A stretch of 5,101 nt of DNA, taken from assembly GCA_900555435.1 (NCBI GenBank), contig USLH01000150.1, forward strand, positions 1 to 5,101, read 5' to 3'. The notes under the pieces were generated by a model that saw nothing but the letters and a program-made list of their open reading frames with translations, did not search any database and had not been told where the DNA came from. The stretch's first letter is position 1. Every line of letters starts with the position of its first letter. The translations under genes and the position numbers were made by a program. Below are positions 4,573-5,101 of this stretch, piece after piece. The stretch comes from an uncultured Oscillospiraceae bacterium (lineage in GTDB: Bacteria; Bacillota; Clostridia; Oscillospirales; Ruminococcaceae).

Positions 4573-5101
4573 ATGGGTTACAGAGTATTTACCGACAGCT
4601 GTTCGGATCTGCCGCAGAGCTATGGAAAGGAGCGGCATTTCGATATCATTCCGATGATCTACCGCATAGACGATACGGACTATCTGGACGACGGTTCTAT
4701 GAGCAGCCACGAGTATTATGAAAAGATTCGCGGCGGCAGCTGGTCCACCACCGCGCAGATCACCTCCGCGCGCTTTGAGGAAATCTTCGCCCCCGTGCTC
4801 GAGGGCGGGGAGGACGTTCTCTACATCGCGTTTTCCTCGGCGCTCTCCGGCACCTACCACAGCGGCATGGTCGCCAAGGAGGAGCTGGAGGCAAAATTCC
4901 CCGGCAGAAAGGTGCTCGTGGCGGATTCCAAGTGCGCCTCGATGGGCGAAGGTCTGCTGGTGGAATATGTGCTGAACAACCGCGACGCGGGCATGAGCCT
5001 TAAGGAAAACTTCGATTGGGTGGAAAAGAACAAGGGCAGGTTCTGTCACTGGTTCACCGTGGCGGACCTCAACCACTTAAAGCGCGGCGGCCGCGTTTCC
5101 G
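4573..5101 (+). CDS. DegV family fatty-acid-binding protein, N-terminal part
   Basis: 176 codons are visible; the gene runs off the right edge (the family is usually about 280-290 residues). DegV proteins bind fatty acids, and FakB members present them to the kinase FakA for phosphorylation in membrane lipid synthesis. Family motifs in order are FTDSCSDLP (6-14), IIPMIYRIDD (25-34), a TTAQIT segment (59-64) where relatives usually have TSQPS, YIAFSSALSGTYHS (84-97) with the lipid-contacting Ser cluster, VADSKCASMGEG (116-127), and the hallmark DLNHLKRGGRVS (165-176). The start is set by GGGAGG at 4558-4563 with a 9-nt gap; the ATG at 4565 is out of frame. It has its own extended -10 promoter and is the only plus-strand gene. 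Seven of eleven visible Ala codons are GCG. No fakA or dak-like gene is in the window, so a true FakB role is inferred from the family. Confidence 0.94.
   Translation, partial: MGYRVFTDSCSDLPQSYGKERHFDIIPMIYRIDDTDYLDDGSMSSHEYYEKIRGGSWSTTAQITSARFEEIFAPVLEGGEDVLYIAFSSALSGTYHSGMVAKEELEAKFPGRKVLVADSKCASMGEGLLVEYVLNNRDAGMSLKENFDWVEKNKGRFCHWFTVADLNHLKRGGRVS

Noticed and set aside
4552..5076. A 174-codon minus-strand open frame at the right edge
   Set aside because: It is antisense to the DegV-family gene, whose motifs, start and promoter are all clear on the plus strand. It is a shadow of that gene.

Overview
The window looks like chromosomal DNA of a low-to-moderate-GC Bacillota of the class Clostridia, perhaps Oscillospiraceae-like. 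The evidence is the order rplS-lepB-ylqF, strong AAGGAGG-type ribosome binding sites before every gene, a short single-spanning Gram-positive-type signal peptidase, sigma-A-type promoters with 17-bp spacers, and a DegV protein. The exact genus cannot be read from the sequence. Seven genes are supported. Six lie on the minus strand and one, at the right edge, on the plus strand.

Left part (about 1-1465, minus strand): a translation and secretion cluster. It reads rplS (ribosomal protein bL19), then lepB (type I signal peptidase), then the first 27 codons of ylqF/rbgA (50S-assembly GTPase), which runs off the left edge. rplS has two tandem promoters (P1 at 1437-1465, P2 at 1345-1373) and a long structured leader. 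A hairpin with a short U-run separates rplS from lepB and probably acts as a partial terminator that lowers lepB-ylqF expression relative to rplS.

Middle part (1468-3632, minus strand): a compact two-gene transcription unit. A promoter at 3604-3632 drives a YcjR/IolE-like TIM-barrel sugar isomerase/epimerase (2734-3561), then a Gfo/Idh/MocA NAD(P)-dependent oxidoreductase (1515-2681). A strong intrinsic terminator at 1468-1503 closes the unit only 2 bp before the rplS P1 -35 box. The pairing suggests oxidation of a sugar or polyol to a keto-sugar and isomerisation (or cleavage) of the product. No transporter, kinase or regulator is present, so the substrate is unknown.

Right part (3641-5101): a hydroxypyruvate-isomerase-like TIM-barrel gene on the minus strand, and a divergent DegV-family fatty-acid-binding protein gene on the plus strand, cut by the right edge. 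Facing promoters, both with 17-bp spacers and TGn extended -10 elements, share the 176-bp gap between them. These two genes favour GCG/CGC codons more than the oxidoreductase does, so a compositional change falls near 3600.

Nothing here amounts to a clearly new system. The most interesting parts are the rplS upstream region (tandem promoters, an inverted repeat around the P2 -35 box, a structured leader) and the orphan oxidoreductase/epimerase pair. No mobile element, CRISPR array, tRNA or rRNA is seen.
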